Translations under genes and position numbers: made by a program
In this document: in pieces, positions 1 to 8,339 of the stretch
Position numbering within the stretch: position 1 is the stretch's first letter
Layout: every line of letters starts with the position of its first letter
Source: Amycolatopsis circi
GTDB taxonomy: Bacteria > Actinomycetota > Actinomycetes > Mycobacteriales > Pseudonocardiaceae
Assembly: GCF_003385235.1 (NCBI RefSeq)
Contig: NZ_PQIA01000099.1
Span: forward strand, 1-35,835
Direction of reading: 5' to 3'
DNA: 35,835 nt
The notes under the pieces: generated by a model
Databases searched by the model: none
What the model saw: the letters and a program-made list of their open reading frames with translations, nothing else
Told to the model about the DNA's origin: nothing

Positions 1-7
1 CTCCCTG

Positions 8-64
8 CGGTCTGGGGTTGCTTGTCAAGGCATCTTTCCCGCCTTGACAAGCAACCCCAGACCG
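8..64. terminator. Long perfect hairpin at the left edge
   Basis: Positions 8-31 and 41-64 are perfect reverse complements (24 bp stem) around a 9-nt loop. There is no U-tract on either side. It most likely ends a transcript entering from outside the window, or insulates the nic cluster. Its sequence does not belong to the GTCCGTGAGGGG palindrome family found elsewhere in the window. Confidence 0.6.
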
Positions 65-102
65 TCAGCACAATTGGCTTCGGGGTGCCCCACCGCACCA
101 AG

Positions 103-127
103 GTCCGTGAGGGGAACCCTCACGGAC
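103..127. repeat. Short GTCCGTGAGGG palindrome
   Basis: An 11-bp perfect stem (103-113 with 117-127) closes a 3-nt loop. The arm GTCCGTGAGGG is the same as the outer arm of the 55-nt palindromes at 21406-21460 and 23740-23794, so this is a shortened family member. It may act as a terminator or as a REP-like element. Confidence 0.6.
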
Positions 128-136
128 TGCCTCGAA

Positions 137-300
137 TTCGGCCGGGACGGTCCCGCAGTGCCAGTCCGCCGAGAACGATTTTGCCGCGCCGGTTCGGTCG
201 GGACGGTCCCGCAGCGTCAGTCCAGTCGGAACGATCCAGCGGCGTCGGCTTGGCCGGGGCCGTCCGACAGCGTCGACTCAGCCCCAGTAGGCGCTGTAAC
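137..300. repeat. Imperfect ~56-bp tandem repeats in a gene-free leader
   Basis: Three degenerating copies begin near 137, 193 and 250. The first two share the block TTCGG-C/T-CGGGACGGTCCCGCAG and a later GAACGAT; the third is more diverged. Each copy holds the short palindrome CGGGAC-G-GTCCCG. Open frames across 22-417 are low-complexity translations of this repeat and are not believable genes. Apart from the flanking hairpins and the nic operator repeats, nothing else is visible between 65 and 388. Confidence 0.5.
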
Positions 301-388
301 TCCGTTGTGCCACCTCGCTCGGTGACCATCCCAACACCCAACGCGCCCAAAACACCCCGCCCCCACAAAACTTCCCCGACGACTATTG

Positions 389-418
389 CGTGTTCGGATA
401 ATCCGTGTTCGGATTAAC
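389..418 (+). promoter_or_regulatory. Candidate nic operator/promoter before nicC (15-bp direct repeats)
   Basis: Two tandem 15-mers, CGTGTTCGGATAATC (389-403) and CGTGTTCGGATTAAC (404-418), lie 51 bp before the nicC start. A weaker third copy follows at 419-433. The same arrangement occurs before nicX at 9280-9309. The first unit contains the small palindrome CGGAT-A-ATCCG and a possible -10 hexamer GATAAT at 397-402, with no convincing -35. The position and the second copy inside the cluster suggest a binding site for a nic-specific regulator whose gene is not in the window. Confidence 0.55.
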
Positions 419-469
419 CGCGTCCGGGGTCGGTGAGCCGGAGGCGGCTAGCGGGTAGGAGGTCAGCAG

Positions 470-1738
470 GTGGCGGCGAGTCAGTCTTTCGAGGTAGTGG
501 TCGCCGGCGGCGGGTTGGGCGGGCTTTGTGCTGCCTTGTCGTTGCGGCAGCGCGGGTTGCGGGTCACGGTGGTCGAAGCGGCACCGCAGCTCGGGGAGAT
601 CGGGGCGGGGATTCAGACTGCGCCTAATGCCAGCCGGATCCTGATCGGGCTTGGGTTGCGGGCTGAGCTGCAGAAGGTTCGGTGCGAGCCGCAGGATCAG
701 GTTCGGCGGCGGTGGGCGGACGGCAGCATTATCGCGCAGTTGCCGCTCGGGCAGCGGGTCGTCGATAAGTACGGGGCACCGTATTGGCATTACCATCGGG
801 CGGATCTGCATTCCGTTCTCTTGCGGGCGTGCATTGATCCTGATGGCGCGGGGCCGGTCGTGAAAGTCGCTACTGCGGCGAAGGTGGTGGAGCTTGATCG
901 CGGGAATCCGGAGAGGCCTGCCGTGGTCACCGAGGACGGGCGTCGGTTTGAAGGGGACGTTGTCGTCGGGGCGGACGGGATCCGGTCGGCAGTAAGGGAT
1001 CTCGCCGGGTTTGACGACACGCTCGCGTTCTCCGGCGAGATGGCCTATCGGGCGTTGATTCCGGGCGATTCGATCGCGGCGGATCCGGCTACCCGGTTCC
1101 TGGTGGATCGTTATCATTCGACGATTTGGTACGGGCCGGACAAGCACCTCGTCCATTATATGATTCGCGGCGGCGAGTATCTGAACGTGGTGGCGATCGT
1201 GCCGTGCACGGAGGAAGTCGAGAAAAACTGGAGTGCGCCGGCCAGTGCGGAGCAACTCGCGGCCGAGTACTCCGATTGGGACGATCGCGTGCCGACGATG
1301 CTGTCCAAGGCCAAGGACGACGTCTCGGTCTGGGCGATGTACCGGCGTCGTCGCGATCCGGTGTGGGTGGACGGGCGCGTCGCGCTGCTCGGGGACGCTT
1401 GCCACGCAATGCTTCCGTATCAGGCGCAAGGTGCGTCGCAGGCGATGGAGGACGGGGCGGTTCTCGCGGAGGAGCTGGGGCAGGCTACCCGCGAAGGGAT
1501 CGACAACGCGTTGACCCGGTACGTGCACCGGCGCGCCAAGCACGCGGGGATGGTGCAGGACGCCTCGCTGCAGAACATGAGTTTCTACCATCTTCCGGAC
1601 GGTCCGGCGCAGCGCGAGCGGGACGAAAAGCTGCGAAGCTTCGACGGCGAGTCCGATGTGTCGTACGACTGGCTGTGGAACGGCACTCCGCTCAACGACC
1701 CCGACAACGAATCCATTCACTACCAGTTCGCCCGATAG
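470..1738 (+). CDS. nicC: 6-hydroxynicotinate 3-monooxygenase (NicC-like FAD hydroxylase)
   Basis: This 422-aa class A flavin monooxygenase is predicted to convert 6-hydroxynicotinate to 2,5-dihydroxypyridine with NADH, FAD and O2. The Rossmann FAD motif GGGLGG is at residues 13-18, the DG motif (VVVGADGIRSAVRD) lies near 165-180, and the GD motif (LLGDACHAM) is around 304-312. These are the three hallmarks of the salicylate/3-hydroxybenzoate/6-hydroxynicotinate hydroxylase family. Sequence alone would also fit 3-hydroxybenzoate 6-hydroxylase; the neighbouring nicX, nicD, nicF and nicE homologues decide for NicC. The GTG start at 470 has TAGGAGG seven bases upstream. It is the first gene of the cluster, behind the direct-repeat operator. 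Confidence 0.85.
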   Translation: MAASQSFEVVVAGGGLGGLCAALSLRQRGLRVTVVEAAPQLGEIGAGIQTAPNASRILIGLGLRAELQKVRCEPQDQVRRRWADGSIIAQLPLGQRVVDKYGAPYWHYHRADLHSVLLRACIDPDGAGPVVKVATAAKVVELDRGNPERPAVVTEDGRRFEGDVVVGADGIRSAVRDLAGFDDTLAFSGEMAYRALIPGDSIAADPATRFLVDRYHSTIWYGPDKHLVHYMIRGGEYLNVVAIVPCTEEVEKNWSAPASAEQLAAEYSDWDDRVPTMLSKAKDDVSVWAMYRRRRDPVWVDGRVALLGDACHAMLPYQAQGASQAMEDGAVLAEELGQATREGIDNALTRYVHRRAKHAGMVQDASLQNMSFYHLPDGPAQRERDEKLRSFDGESDVSYDWLWNGTPLNDPDNESIHYQFAR

Positions 1739-1778
1739 CACATACGGCACACGCAGACTTCGCAAAGGAGCAAAGGCT

Positions 1779-3173
1779 ATGCGTACCGGAGACCAGGTGG
1801 TCCAAGACTTGCCGTGGCGCTGGCGCGTCCAGGGCAAGATCTTCCTCATCGGCGGGCTCGGCTACATGTTCGACGCCTGGGACGTGGCGCTGAACGGATT
1901 CCTGACCCCGTTGGTGGGCACGGAATTCGGGCTGTCGGCCACGCAGCGGGGGTTCGTCGCTACCGCCAATCTGATCGGCATGGCGGTGGGGGCGGTCGTC
2001 TGGGGGACGGTCGCGGACCGGATCGGGCGCAAGCGGGCGTTCAGCATTACGTTGCTGTTGTTCGCGTTCTTCTCGGTGTTCGCGGCGGTGTCGCCGAATA
2101 TCGAGGTGTTTTTGCTGCTGAGGTTCCTTGCCGGAGTCGGCCTCGGCGGGTGTATTCCGGTGGATTACGCCATTGTCAGCGAGTTTTCGCCGCGCAAGCA
2201 ACGCGGGCGCGTACTGTCCGCAATGGACGGTTGGTGGCCGGTCGGCACTACGCTGGCGGGAGCTACCGCGACGCTGCTGGTTCCGGTTTCCGGGAACTGG
2301 CGGTGGATGCTGGTGTTGATGATCCTGCCCGCGTTGTTGTTGTTCTGGGCGCGGCGCGGGGTTCCGGAATCGCCGTTGTATCTGGTGCGCAAGGGTCGTG
2401 AGGCTGAAGCTCGGCTGGTTATCGACGATCTCGTCGAGCGCACTGGTGCGCCGAAGGAGCAGTACCGGATTCCGCCTGCGATCGAGGAAGACAAGCGCGG
2501 CGGCGGGTTGTTCGCGGCGGTCGATCAGTTGCGCCGGGTGTGGGCGTACAACCCGAAGGTCACCGGAGTCGCCTGGGCGTTGTTCATCACCGTGATGCTG
2601 GTGTATTACGCCGCGCTGAGCTGGATGCCGTCGATCCTCAAGGCGCAGGGGTTCGGGGAGATCGCCGCGTTCGCTTCGACCACTTTGATGAACGCGCTCG
2701 GTATCGTCGGCGTCGTGGTGGCGGTGTTGCTGGTGGACCGCATCGGCCGCAAGCGGGTGATCGCCGCGGCCGGGCCGCTCGCCGCGGTCACGCTGGTGAT
2801 TTTCTCGCTGGTGCTCGGCTCGGCCGGGGCTTCGGTGGTGGCGATCGGCGCGTTCGGGCTGTTCTCGCTCGTCGTTATCCCGGTGATGTACGCGTTCGTG
2901 TCCGAGCTGTACCCGACGGAGCTGCGGGCATCGGGCTTCGGCTGGGCGTCGTCGTCCAGCCGGGCGGTCACCGGGTTCGCGCCGCTGCTGTTCGGCAGCG
3001 TGCTGTGGCCGGTGCTCGGGCTGCCGCTGACGTTCACGCTGCTCGGCCTGCTCGTTGTCGGCGCCGTGGTGTTCATGGTCTTCTGCGCGCCGGAAACCCG
3101 GGGCCGGGAACTGGACCACATCGACAGCGAGACCGCGCCCGCGCCGCACCAGTCCGAACTGGACGCAGTCTGA
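1779..3173 (+). CDS. MFS transporter, probable nicotinate permease (NiaP/NicT-like)
   Basis: A 464-aa major facilitator with twelve predicted hydrophobic segments. The loop 2-3 signature DRIGRKRAF is followed by a second DRIGRKR copy in the C-terminal half, and PESPLYL sits before the central cytoplasmic loop, as in the sugar-porter/NiaP subgroup. A late ELYPTELRASGFG segment also fits that group. The N-terminus (FLIGGLGYMFDAWDV) resembles niacin permeases as I remember them. ATG 1779 is chosen because AAAGGAG lies at 1764-1770; the frame is open further upstream but that stretch overlaps nicC. Its place between nicC and the hydroxylase subunits suggests nicotinate or 6-hydroxynicotinate uptake. 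Aromatic-acid uptake in general is the alternative. Confidence 0.8.
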   Translation: MRTGDQVVQDLPWRWRVQGKIFLIGGLGYMFDAWDVALNGFLTPLVGTEFGLSATQRGFVATANLIGMAVGAVVWGTVADRIGRKRAFSITLLLFAFFSVFAAVSPNIEVFLLLRFLAGVGLGGCIPVDYAIVSEFSPRKQRGRVLSAMDGWWPVGTTLAGATATLLVPVSGNWRWMLVLMILPALLLFWARRGVPESPLYLVRKGREAEARLVIDDLVERTGAPKEQYRIPPAIEEDKRGGGLFAAVDQLRRVWAYNPKVTGVAWALFITVMLVYYAALSWMPSILKAQGFGEIAAFASTTLMNALGIVGVVVAVLLVDRIGRKRVIAAAGPLAAVTLVIFSLVLGSAGASVVAIGAFGLFSLVVIPVMYAFVSELYPTELRASGFGWASSSSRAVTGFAPLLFGSVLWPVLGLPLTFTLLGLLVVGAVVFMVFCAPETRGRELDHIDSETAPAPHQSELDAV

Positions 3174-3198
3174 TTCTCAGCAGCAGAAAGGGAATTGC

Positions 3199-4077
3199 AT
3201 GAAGCCCGCCGCGTTCGCCTACCATCGGGCGCACGACGTCGCCGACGCCGTCGGCCTGCTTTCCGACCTCGCCGCGCAGGGGCGGGAGCCGAAAGCGATC
3301 GCGGGCGGGCAGAGCCTGATGCCGATGATGAGCTTCCGCCTGGCCCGCCCGAGCGACCTGGTCGACCTCGGACGGCTGCGGGACCTGCCGGGGATGACCG
3401 ATATCGGGCACACCGGCTCGACGCTCCGCATCGGCGCGATGACGACGCACCGCACGGTCGAGCTAGCCGAACTTGACCCGGGTTTCGCGGTGCTGGCGGA
3501 GGCGATGCGGTACGTCGGGCACCTGCCGATCCGGTCCCGCGGCACGGTTGGCGGCAGCCTCGTGCACGGCGACGCGACTGCCGAGTGGTGCATGCTCGCG
3601 CTGCTGCTGGACGCGGTGATCGTCGCCGAAGGCCCGAACGGCCGCCGCGAGATCCCGGCGGGGGAGATGTTCTACGGCTTCTACGCGACCGCGGTGGAGG
3701 CGGACGAGGTCGTCACCGAGGTCCGGTTCACCAGGGCGGCGCCGAAGGCCGCGCTGACCGAGTTTTCCCGGCGGGCTGGCGATTTCGCGACGGTCGCGGC
3801 GGCGGTGACGCTCGAACCTCGCGCGGACGGATCGCTGGAAGGCGGCCGGGTGGTGCTCGGCGGGGTCGCGCCTGCACCGTTGCGGGTTCCGGAGGCGGAG
3901 GTGGTGCTGGCGGACGGGGCGCCGGGGCCGGAGTTGTTCGCGGCCTGCGGCCGGGCGGCGGCGGAGGCGATCGATCCGCGGAGCGACGCGCAGGGGAGTG
4001 CGGACTACCGGCGTGCGTTGACGAGGACGTTGGTGGCGCGAGGGCTGGCCCAGGCGTGGGAGAAGGGGGATCGGTGA
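3199..4077 (+). CDS. Molybdenum hydroxylase FAD-binding subunit (CoxM/NdhF-type)
   Basis: A 292-aa medium subunit of a xanthine-dehydrogenase-family enzyme. FAD contacts are visible as AGGQSLMP (residues 35-42) and RGTVGGSLVHGDA (114-126), both diagnostic of the family. It would pass electrons from the 2Fe-2S subunit to its FAD and an external acceptor. Together with the next two genes it makes an M-L-S heterotrimer that, from context, is the nicotinate 6-hydroxylase. ATG 3199 has AGAAAGGGA upstream. Its 3' end (AQAWEKGDR-stop) is imperfectly repeated 62 bp downstream, producing the tiny frame at 4077-4139. Confidence 0.88.
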   Translation: MKPAAFAYHRAHDVADAVGLLSDLAAQGREPKAIAGGQSLMPMMSFRLARPSDLVDLGRLRDLPGMTDIGHTGSTLRIGAMTTHRTVELAELDPGFAVLAEAMRYVGHLPIRSRGTVGGSLVHGDATAEWCMLALLLDAVIVAEGPNGRREIPAGEMFYGFYATAVEADEVVTEVRFTRAAPKAALTEFSRRAGDFATVAAAVTLEPRADGSLEGGRVVLGGVAPAPLRVPEAEVVLADGAPGPELFAACGRAAAEAIDPRSDAQGSADYRRALTRTLVARGLAQAWEKGDR

Positions 4078-4139
4078 TGGCGAGCGAACCCGAGGCCGTG
4101 GCGGCGCGAAGCCAGGCGTGGGAGAGGGGAGACCGGTGA
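4077..4139 (+). CDS. 20-codon coupling ORF made by a duplicated gene end
   Basis: A 20-residue frame starts in a TGATG overlap with the FAD-subunit stop and ends in a GTGA overlap with the large-subunit start. Its last residues, QAWERGDR, nearly copy the end of the preceding protein, QAWEKGDR. At DNA level 4051-4077 and 4113-4139 match at 24 of 27 positions. It is best read as a duplicated 3' end that also duplicated the ribosome-binding purine tract. It may keep translational coupling between subunits, and a functional peptide is unlikely. Confidence 0.4.
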   Translation: MASEPEAVAARSQAWERGDR

Positions 4140-6526
4140 AGGCATCCGAAGAACCCCGGTTCGACGGCCGGGGCGGCAAGTGGATCGGCGCGTCCGTGCG
4201 CCGTCGCGAGGACCCGCGGCTGGTGACCGGCCGCGGACGGTTCGTGGATGACATCCACCTCCACGGCATGCTGCACGCCGGGTTCGTGCGCGCGACCGTC
4301 GCGCACGGCAAGATCACCGAACTCGATCTCAGCGCCACTCGTGAGGTGGACGGCGTCGTAGCCGCGTACTCGGCGGAAGACCTCCAGCTCGGCGACATGG
4401 TCGCGCTGCTGGACCGTCCGCCGGAGGAGTTCACGCCGACCACGATGCCGATCCTCGCGCGCGGCAAGGTGCGGTTCGTCGGCGAGCCGATCGCGCTGGT
4501 CATCGCGAAGGATCCGTACGCGGTGGAGGACGGCATCGAGGCCGCGCAGGTGAGCTACGAGGTCCTCGACGCCGTCGTGTCCGAGGAGACCGCGCTCGCC
4601 GACGACGCGCCGTTGGTGCACGAGGACGCGCCGAGCAACGTGCTGCTGGATGTCACGTCGTTCGACACGCCAGGGGTGGACGAAGCGTTCGAAGACGGGT
4701 TCGTCATCGAGCTTGTCACCCGGAGCGGACGGCAGAACGCGTTGCCGCTGGAGACGCGTGGCGCGGTGGCGTCCTGGGACGACCGCGACGAGCAGCTTCT
4801 CGTCCAGACCTGCAGTCAGGTGCCGCACCAGGTTCGCACGGTGCTGGCGCGTTCGCTGCGGATTCCGGAGCGCTCGGTTCGGGTGGTCGTTCCGGACATG
4901 GGCGGCGGCTTCGGACAGAAATGCGTTGTCGGGCGGGAGGAAATCGCGGTCGCGGCGGCGGCGAAACTGTTGCGGCGTCCGGTGAAATGGATCGAGGACC
5001 GCAGCGAAGCCCTCGCATCCGGCTTCCTCGCGCGCGAGCAGCGCTACCGTACGCGCGCCGCGTTCAGCGAGGACGGTCAGCTGACCGCGCTGGAGTCCGA
5101 CATCGTGTGCGACATGGGCGCGTACTCGTGTTATCCGTTCACCGTCGGCATCGAACCGTTGATGGCGGCGGCGGAAATGCCGTCGGTGTACCGGGTTCCG
5201 GCGTATCGCGTCCGGGCGAGGGCGATCACCAGCAACAAAGCGCCGACCGCGCCGTATCGCGGGGTCAGCCGTCCGCAGTACGTCATGGTGATGGAGCGGA
5301 TCATGGACCTGGCCGCGCGTCGGCTCGGCCTCGACCCGGTGGAGATCCGCCGTCGCAACGTGATCACCGAGTTCCCGTATACCGGCATCAACAAGGTCAC
5401 CTATGACCCGGGCAGCTACCTCGAATCGTTGGAGCTGGGCGAAAAGATCCTCCGCGACGAGGGCTGGTACGAGCTGCGCGAGAAGAACCCGCACCTCGGC
5501 ATCGGCTACAGCTGCTTTTCCGAGCGCACCGGCTACGGCTCCGAGGCGTTCGCCAAGCGGAAGATGACCGTCGTCCCGGGGTTCGACGTGAGCGAGATCC
5601 GGATGGACCTCACTGGCTCCGTCGTGGTCACCAGCGGCACGATCAACCACGGGCAGTCCCACGAAACGACGTTCGCGCAGATCGTCGCGGAACGGCTCGG
5701 CGTCGACCTCGCCAAGGTCAAGCTGCGTCAGGGCGACACCGAGCGGATTTCCTACGGCTGGGGCACTTTCGCCTCGCGATCGGTGACCATCGGCGGCTCG
5801 GCTGTGGCGACTGCGGCGACCCGGCTGGGTGAGCAGCTCTGCCTCATCGCGGCGCACCTGCTGGACACTCGCGTCGAGAACGTCGGTCTCGACGGCGACG
5901 GGGGAGTCATCCAGCTCGACGACCCCAGCCAGCGGCTGTCCTTCGAGGAGATCGCCGACGTCGCGTACCTGCGCAGCCACCTGCTGCCCAAGGAAGCCGA
6001 GCCGACGCTCACCGCCACCGCGGCGTTCGACGTCCCCGGTGACGGCACGTTCTCGAACGCCACACACGCCGTCGTGGTCGAGGCCGATCCGGGCACCGGG
6101 CAGGTGAAAATCCTCCGCTACGCCTGCGTCGAGGACTGCGGCGTGGTGATCAACCCGAAGGTGGTCGACGGGCAGGCGCGCGGCGGCATCGCGCAGGGCA
6201 TCGCCGGCGCGCTGTTCGAGGAGGTCACCTACGCGGAGAACGGCGAACCGTCGGCGGCGAGCTTCATCGACTACCTCGTCCCGACCGCCGCGGAGATCCC
6301 CGACATCACCGTCGACCACCTCGAAACCCCTTGCGCCTTCACCGAAAGCGGCGCGAAGGGGGCCGGGGAGGGCGGTACGATCGGCGCGCCCGCGGCGGTG
6401 CTGAACGCGGTCAACGACCTTCTCTGGCACACCGGGGTCCAGCTGGAGCAGACCCCGATCCACCCCGAGTCCGTCCTGGCCGCGCTGGCCGCGGCCGACC
6501 GGGAGAAAGCGGGTACCGGCGCATGA
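4136..6526 (+). CDS. Molybdenum hydroxylase large subunit, candidate nicotinate hydroxylase (CoxL-type)
   Basis: A 796-aa molybdopterin-cytosine-dinucleotide subunit of the xanthine oxidase family. Motifs in order are RREDPRLVTGRGRFVDD at the N-terminus, MGGGFGQK (residues 255-262), APYRG (372-376) and KGAGEGG with the catalytic glutamate at 745. The CO-dehydrogenase signature VAYRCSFR is absent; the corresponding segment reads APYRGVSR, so this is not a CO dehydrogenase despite CoxL resemblance. Predicted reaction: nicotinate + H2O to 6-hydroxynicotinate, from context. The GTG start at 4136 overlaps the upstream stop and has GAGAGGGGAGA before it. An in-frame ATG at 4118 is less likely because it would place the start ahead of that purine tract. 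Confidence 0.87.
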   Translation: MKASEEPRFDGRGGKWIGASVRRREDPRLVTGRGRFVDDIHLHGMLHAGFVRATVAHGKITELDLSATREVDGVVAAYSAEDLQLGDMVALLDRPPEEFTPTTMPILARGKVRFVGEPIALVIAKDPYAVEDGIEAAQVSYEVLDAVVSEETALADDAPLVHEDAPSNVLLDVTSFDTPGVDEAFEDGFVIELVTRSGRQNALPLETRGAVASWDDRDEQLLVQTCSQVPHQVRTVLARSLRIPERSVRVVVPDMGGGFGQKCVVGREEIAVAAAAKLLRRPVKWIEDRSEALASGFLAREQRYRTRAAFSEDGQLTALESDIVCDMGAYSCYPFTVGIEPLMAAAEMPSVYRVPAYRVRARAITSNKAPTAPYRGVSRPQYVMVMERIMDLAARRLGLDPVEIRRRNVITEFPYTGINKVTYDPGSYLESLELGEKILRDEGWYELREKNPHLGIGYSCFSERTGYGSEAFAKRKMTVVPGFDVSEIRMDLTGSVVVTSGTINHGQSHETTFAQIVAERLGVDLAKVKLRQGDTERISYGWGTFASRSVTIGGSAVATAATRLGEQLCLIAAHLLDTRVENVGLDGDGGVIQLDDPSQRLSFEEIADVAYLRSHLLPKEAEPTLTATAAFDVPGDGTFSNATHAVVVEADPGTGQVKILRYACVEDCGVVINPKVVDGQARGGIAQGIAGALFEEVTYAENGEPSAASFIDYLVPTAAEIPDITVDHLETPCAFTESGAKGAGEGGTIGAPAAVLNAVNDLLWHTGVQLEQTPIHPESVLAALAAADREKAGTGA

Positions 6527-7029
6527 CCGACAAGCAGTTGATCGTCCTGAACGTCAACGGCGAGGAGCACGAGCTGCTCGTCGAACCCCGGTGGACGCTG
6601 CTCGATGTGTTGCGGCACAACGTGGGTCTCACCGGCACGCATGTCGGGTGCGAGCACGGCGTGTGCGGGGCGTGCACGATCCTGGTCGACGGCGAACCGG
6701 TGCGCGCCTGCCTGATGTACGCCGTGCAGGCGGAAGGCGGCGCGATCCGGACGGTCGAAGACCTTGGCACGCCGGAAGAACCGAACGATCTGCAGCAGGC
6801 GTTCTCGGAACACCACGGCCTGCAGTGCGGATTCTGCACGCCCGGCTTCCTCATGCTCGCCGAAGGGTTCCTCGCCCAGGAACCGTCGCCGACGCGGGAG
6901 GAGATCCGGGAGACGGTGTCGTCGAACCTGTGCCGCTGCACCGGGTATCAGACCATTGTGGACGCGATCGAGGCCACCGCCGCGAAGCGGTCCACCGAAT
7001 CCGGCAAGAAAGAGGACGCCGTCCGATGA
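6523..7029 (+). CDS. Molybdenum hydroxylase 2Fe-2S subunit (CoxS-type)
   Basis: A 168-aa small subunit. The plant-type ferredoxin cluster ligands are C43, C48, C51 and C63, and the helical-domain cluster ligands are C102, C105, C137 and C139 (QCGFC and NLCRCTGY). All eight cysteines are present, so both clusters should assemble. The start overlaps the large-subunit stop as ATGA, implying coupled translation. It relays electrons from the Mo site to FAD in the heterotrimer. Confidence 0.92.
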   Translation: MTDKQLIVLNVNGEEHELLVEPRWTLLDVLRHNVGLTGTHVGCEHGVCGACTILVDGEPVRACLMYAVQAEGGAIRTVEDLGTPEEPNDLQQAFSEHHGLQCGFCTPGFLMLAEGFLAQEPSPTREEIRETVSSNLCRCTGYQTIVDAIEATAAKRSTESGKKEDAVR

Positions 7030-7673
7030 TTCTCGAGAACACCCTTGACCTTCCCGGCGACCCGGACACGGTGTTCGCGCTGCTCAACGACGTCGAGCGG
7101 GTCGCGGGCTGCCTGCCCGGCGCGGTGCTGGAGGGCCGGGACGGCGAGTCCTACCTGGGCAAGGTCAAGTTCAAGGTCGGCCCGGTCAGCGCCGCGTACG
7201 CGGGCAAGGTCCGGTTCACCGAGATCGCCGAGGGCGAGCGGCGGCTGCGGCTGTCGGCCCGGGGCGCGGACAGCCACGGGAACGGCGACGCGGAAGCGGA
7301 CGTCACGCTGACTCTGGTGCCCGGACCGAAAGGTTCGTCGCTGAATCTGCACACGGATCTCGTGGTGCGGGGCAAGATCGCGCAGTTCGGCAAGGGCGCG
7401 ATCAGCACGGTTTCGAACCGAATCCTGCAGCAGTTCGCGCAGAATCTCGGCCAGCTGCTGGAAAACGGCGGTACCGCACCAGCACCGACCACGACTGTTG
7501 CTGCGCCTGCTTCGGATTCGCTCGACGGCCTGGCGATGCTGCTTCCGCCCAACGCGAAGCGCTACCTCCCGGTCGTCGCGGCGGGCGCGCTCGGCCTGTT
7601 CCAGGGCTGGCTGCTCGGCCGGGTCCGGTCGCAGAACAAACTGATCAAGGAGCTGCTGCGTGAACGCGCCTGA
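7026..7673 (+). CDS. CoxG-like SRPBCC protein with C-terminal membrane anchor
   Basis: A 215-aa protein starting with a typical CoxG fold segment (residues 1-150, LPGDPDTVFALLNDVERVAGCLPGA, 'carbon monoxide dehydrogenase subunit G' family). A low-complexity Ala/Pro/Thr linker follows at about 152-170, and one hydrophobic helix near the C-terminus (VVAAGALGLFQGWLLG). In CO dehydrogenase systems CoxG is linked to membrane recruitment of the enzyme; the same role for this hydroxylase is an inference. ATG 7026 overlaps the upstream stop, and the gene runs 14 nt into the next. Confidence 0.8.
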   Translation: MILENTLDLPGDPDTVFALLNDVERVAGCLPGAVLEGRDGESYLGKVKFKVGPVSAAYAGKVRFTEIAEGERRLRLSARGADSHGNGDAEADVTLTLVPGPKGSSLNLHTDLVVRGKIAQFGKGAISTVSNRILQQFAQNLGQLLENGGTAPAPTTTVAAPASDSLDGLAMLLPPNAKRYLPVVAAGALGLFQGWLLGRVRSQNKLIKELLRERA

Positions 7674-8319
7674 AAACGGACTGCACGGCGCCGAGACCGA
7701 CCAGACCTACGCCCGCGCGGGTTTCGGCGCTTCGGTGCCGAGAGGAATCGCGCCGGTGCTGGTCGTGGTCGACCTGACTCGCGGCTTTACCGAACCGGAG
7801 TTTCCTTCTGGCGCAGACCTTTCCGCCGAAGTCGAAGCCGCCGACGTGCTGGTCCGGGCCGCCCACGAGAGCGGTACCCCGGTCGTCTACACCGCGATCA
7901 GCTACACCGCTGCCGAGGCCGACGGCGACGCGATCGCGTGGCTGCACAAGGCTCCCGGCATGCGCAGCCTCCGCGAGGGAAGCCCCGAAGTGGCGCTCGA
8001 CCCCAGGCTGGAACAGCGCGACAGCGACCACCTGATCGTCAAGAAGGGCGCGTCCGCGTTCCACGGAACGAGCCTCGCCGCGCTGCTCACCGGCCTCGGC
8101 GCGGACACCGTGCTGGTCTGCGGCGCGACGACCTCTGGTTGCGTACGAGCCACCGCGGTCGACGCTGTCCAGTCCGGCTTCAACACGCTCGTCGTCCGCG
8201 AAGCCTGCGGCGACCGTGCGCGTGGACCGCACGATGCCGCTCTCTTTGACCTGCAAGCCAAATACGCCGACGTGATCGGCTTGGGCGAGGGCGTTGAGCT
8301 GCTCGCCAAGGCCCGCTGA
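7660..8319 (+). CDS. nicF: Maleamate amidohydrolase (NicF-like, isochorismatase fold)
   Basis: A 219-aa cysteine hydrolase of the isochorismatase/N-carbamoylsarcosine amidase family. The catalytic triad is visible as D38 (VVVDLTRGF), K129 (IVKKGASAF) and C161 (ATTSGCVRAT). Predicted reaction: maleamate + H2O to maleate + ammonia. It starts with GTG at 7660, inside the end of the CoxG-like gene, with AAGGAG 12 nt upstream. Family membership is certain. The maleamate specificity comes from the adjacent nicD, nicX and nicE homologues. Confidence 0.83.
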   Translation: MNAPENGLHGAETDQTYARAGFGASVPRGIAPVLVVVDLTRGFTEPEFPSGADLSAEVEAADVLVRAAHESGTPVVYTAISYTAAEADGDAIAWLHKAPGMRSLREGSPEVALDPRLEQRDSDHLIVKKGASAFHGTSLAALLTGLGADTVLVCGATTSGCVRATAVDAVQSGFNTLVVREACGDRARGPHDAALFDLQAKYADVIGLGEGVELLAKAR

Positions 8320-8339
8320 ACCCCGGAAGGAGTTCCCGC

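Noticed and set aside
22..417. Short open frames in the left leader
   Set aside because: They translate the ~56-bp tandem repeats and hairpins, have no ribosome-binding site and no recognisable composition.
383..3149. Minus-strand open frames opposite nicC and the transporter
   Set aside because: Low-complexity Arg/Pro/His-rich translations with no motif; shadows of GC-rich coding DNA.
3728..6463. Very long minus-strand open frame (911 codons) opposite the Mo hydroxylase subunits
   Set aside because: It mirrors the codon bias of the + strand genes, is Arg/Asp/Val/His-rich without any domain, and the + strand has clear families with all catalytic residues.
4136..6526. CO dehydrogenase large subunit
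   Set aside because: The active-site loop with the CO-specific cysteine (VAYRCSFR) is absent; the position reads APYRGVSR, and the neighbours belong to nicotinate breakdown.
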